This document shows positions 5,800-6,112 of a stretch of DNA of 6,112 bases, in pieces. Within the stretch, counting starts at the first letter, position 1; each line of letters opens with the position of its first letter. The stretch comes from Micavibrio sp. UBA2020. Lineage in GTDB: Bacteria > Pseudomonadota > Alphaproteobacteria > Micavibrionales > UBA2020. The position numbers and the translations under genes are program-made. Below the pieces are notes generated by a model. It was not told the DNA's origin. It searched no databases and saw only the letters and a program-made list of their open reading frames with translations. The stretch spans positions 3,133 to 9,244 of the forward strand of contig DDBY01000059.1 of NCBI GenBank assembly GCA_002334985.1, read 5' to 3'.

Positions 5800-5979
5800 T
5801 TGATACTTTTAAAAGCTTTTCTGCGCTGCGAGCGCGCCGCGACGGCGATTGAATACGGGCTGATAGTGGCCGCCATCGCCCTTGCGATTGTGATTGTGGT
5901 CTTCACGATGGGGGATGAACTGGTCGCCATGACCGATGACATCATCACCTATATTCAGGGTCGCGAAGAGGTGACGTAA
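5800..5979 (+). CDS. flp2: Second Flp-type pilin, TTG start and Ala at the cleavage site
   Basis: A 59-residue prepilin read from TTG at 5800, easily missed by ATG-based gene finding. The leader is short (M-I-L-L-K-A-F-L-R-C-E-R-A13), followed by A14-T-A-I-E18-Y19, so Glu at +5 and Tyr at +6 are kept but the residue before the cut is Ala, not Gly. The mature part would be 46 residues: the hydrophobic helix, then GDELVAMTDDIITYIQGREEVT. Over the first 42 mature residues it is identical to the first pilin at about 27 positions, so the two are paralogues. It lies between the terminator and cpaA. The rare start, the upstream terminator and the altered cleavage site fit a low-abundance pilin, or one with a different role; that is inference. 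A sequencing error or early decay is less likely, since the frame is open and the core is intact. Confidence 0.85.
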   Translation: MILLKAFLRCERAATAIEYGLIVAAIALAIVIVVFTMGDELVAMTDDIITYIQGREEVT

Positions 5980-6022
5980 GAACGCTCTTCTTTTCAGCCG
6001 TTCTCTATGAAAGTTTTTCGTT

Positions 6023-6028
6023 TATAGT
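6023..6028 (+). promoter_or_regulatory. Possible -10 element just before cpaA
   Basis: TATAGT matches TATAAT at five of six positions and ends 7 bases before the cpaA ATG, so transcription from it would start at or next to the start codon. No good -35 is visible (GTTCTC at 17-base spacing). A chance match cannot be ruled out. Confidence 0.25.
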
Positions 6029-6035
6029 TGTTGGT

Positions 6036-6112
6036 ATGATTGTCGCGCTGCTCACATGTCTGGTGCTGGTGATAACGCTCATGAGCTGCGTAAGCGATGT
6101 GCGCCGCCTGCG
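6036..6112 (+). CDS. cpaA: CpaA/TadV prepilin peptidase, N-terminal fragment (cut by window end)
   Basis: Only the first 25 codons are present. They encode a hydrophobic helix (MIVALLTCLVLVITLM) running into S-C-V-S-D21-V-R-R-L, the start of the family A24 prepilin peptidase motif in which D is the first catalytic aspartate and is normally followed by R-x-R-x-I-P-N. CpaA/TadV peptidases are small polytopic membrane enzymes that cut the leaders of Flp pilins and TadE-type pseudopilins, and the gene commonly follows the flp gene, as here. The ATG at 6036 has no clear purine-rich ribosome binding site, and no other start codon lies in this frame in the 57 bases back to the flp2 stop. The identification rests on a short stretch plus position. 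Confidence 0.78.
   Translation, partial: MIVALLTCLVLVITLMSCVSDVRRL

Noticed and set aside
5806..5820. Overlapping palindromes CTTTTAAAAG and AAAAGCTTTT
   Set aside because: They encode the Leu-Lys-Ala-Phe of the second pilin leader and are short AT palindromes expected by chance.
1..6112. CRISPR arrays, tRNA/rRNA genes, insertion sequences, attachment sites
   Set aside because: No regularly spaced repeats, no tRNA-like cloverleaf or rRNA motifs, and no transposase or terminal inverted repeats were seen; composition looks uniform across the genes.

Overview
The window carries the front part of a Tad (tight adherence/Flp) pilus locus, preceded by a two-gene cassette encoding a degenerate protein kinase and a small membrane protein. 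All supported genes are on the + strand. The organism is most likely an alphaproteobacterium. The Tad genes have the alphaproteobacterial form (CpaA-type peptidase, short Flp pilins, TadE/TadE-like/TadG trio), and two pilus promoters appear to carry binding sites for CtrA, the alphaproteobacterial cell-cycle regulator. The kinase-like protein and its neighbour resemble proteins I remember from Rhodospirillales-type genomes; that is recollection, not a search result. I cannot name a genus.

Layout. 74-2167: a 697-residue tail-anchored pseudokinase. The kinase fold is recognisable, but the catalytic-loop Asp and the DFG Asp are both replaced; a long helical region and one C-terminal membrane segment follow. 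2169-2654: a 161-residue membrane protein starting one base after the pseudokinase stop, so almost certainly co-translated. 2655-2817: an intergenic region with a perfect CtrA-type box and a -10-like hexamer. 2818-5253: tadE, a second TadE/TadF-like pseudopilin and tadG, each with a good ribosome binding site and 3-base gaps, forming one transcription unit. 5254-5527: an AT-rich intergenic region with a second CtrA-like box (one mismatch in eight) and a -10-like hexamer at the same offset as in the first promoter. 5528-5728: the main Flp pilin gene, closed by a strong intrinsic terminator at 5753-5786. 5800-5979: a second Flp pilin gene that starts with TTG and has Ala instead of Gly before the cleavage site. 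6036-6112: the first 25 codons of cpaA, the prepilin peptidase, cut off by the window end.

How the parts fit. Flp1 and perhaps Flp2 would be cleaved by CpaA and assembled into the pilus. TadE and the second pseudopilin carry the same type of processing site and are expected to act as minor pilins. TadG, with its von Willebrand A domain, is an envelope-anchored partner. The motor, secretin and platform genes are not in the window and are expected downstream. The pseudokinase and its small partner lie directly upstream in the same direction but appear to be separated from the pilus genes by a promoter; whether they act with the pilus is open. The least described part of the window is this pseudokinase/membrane-protein pair.
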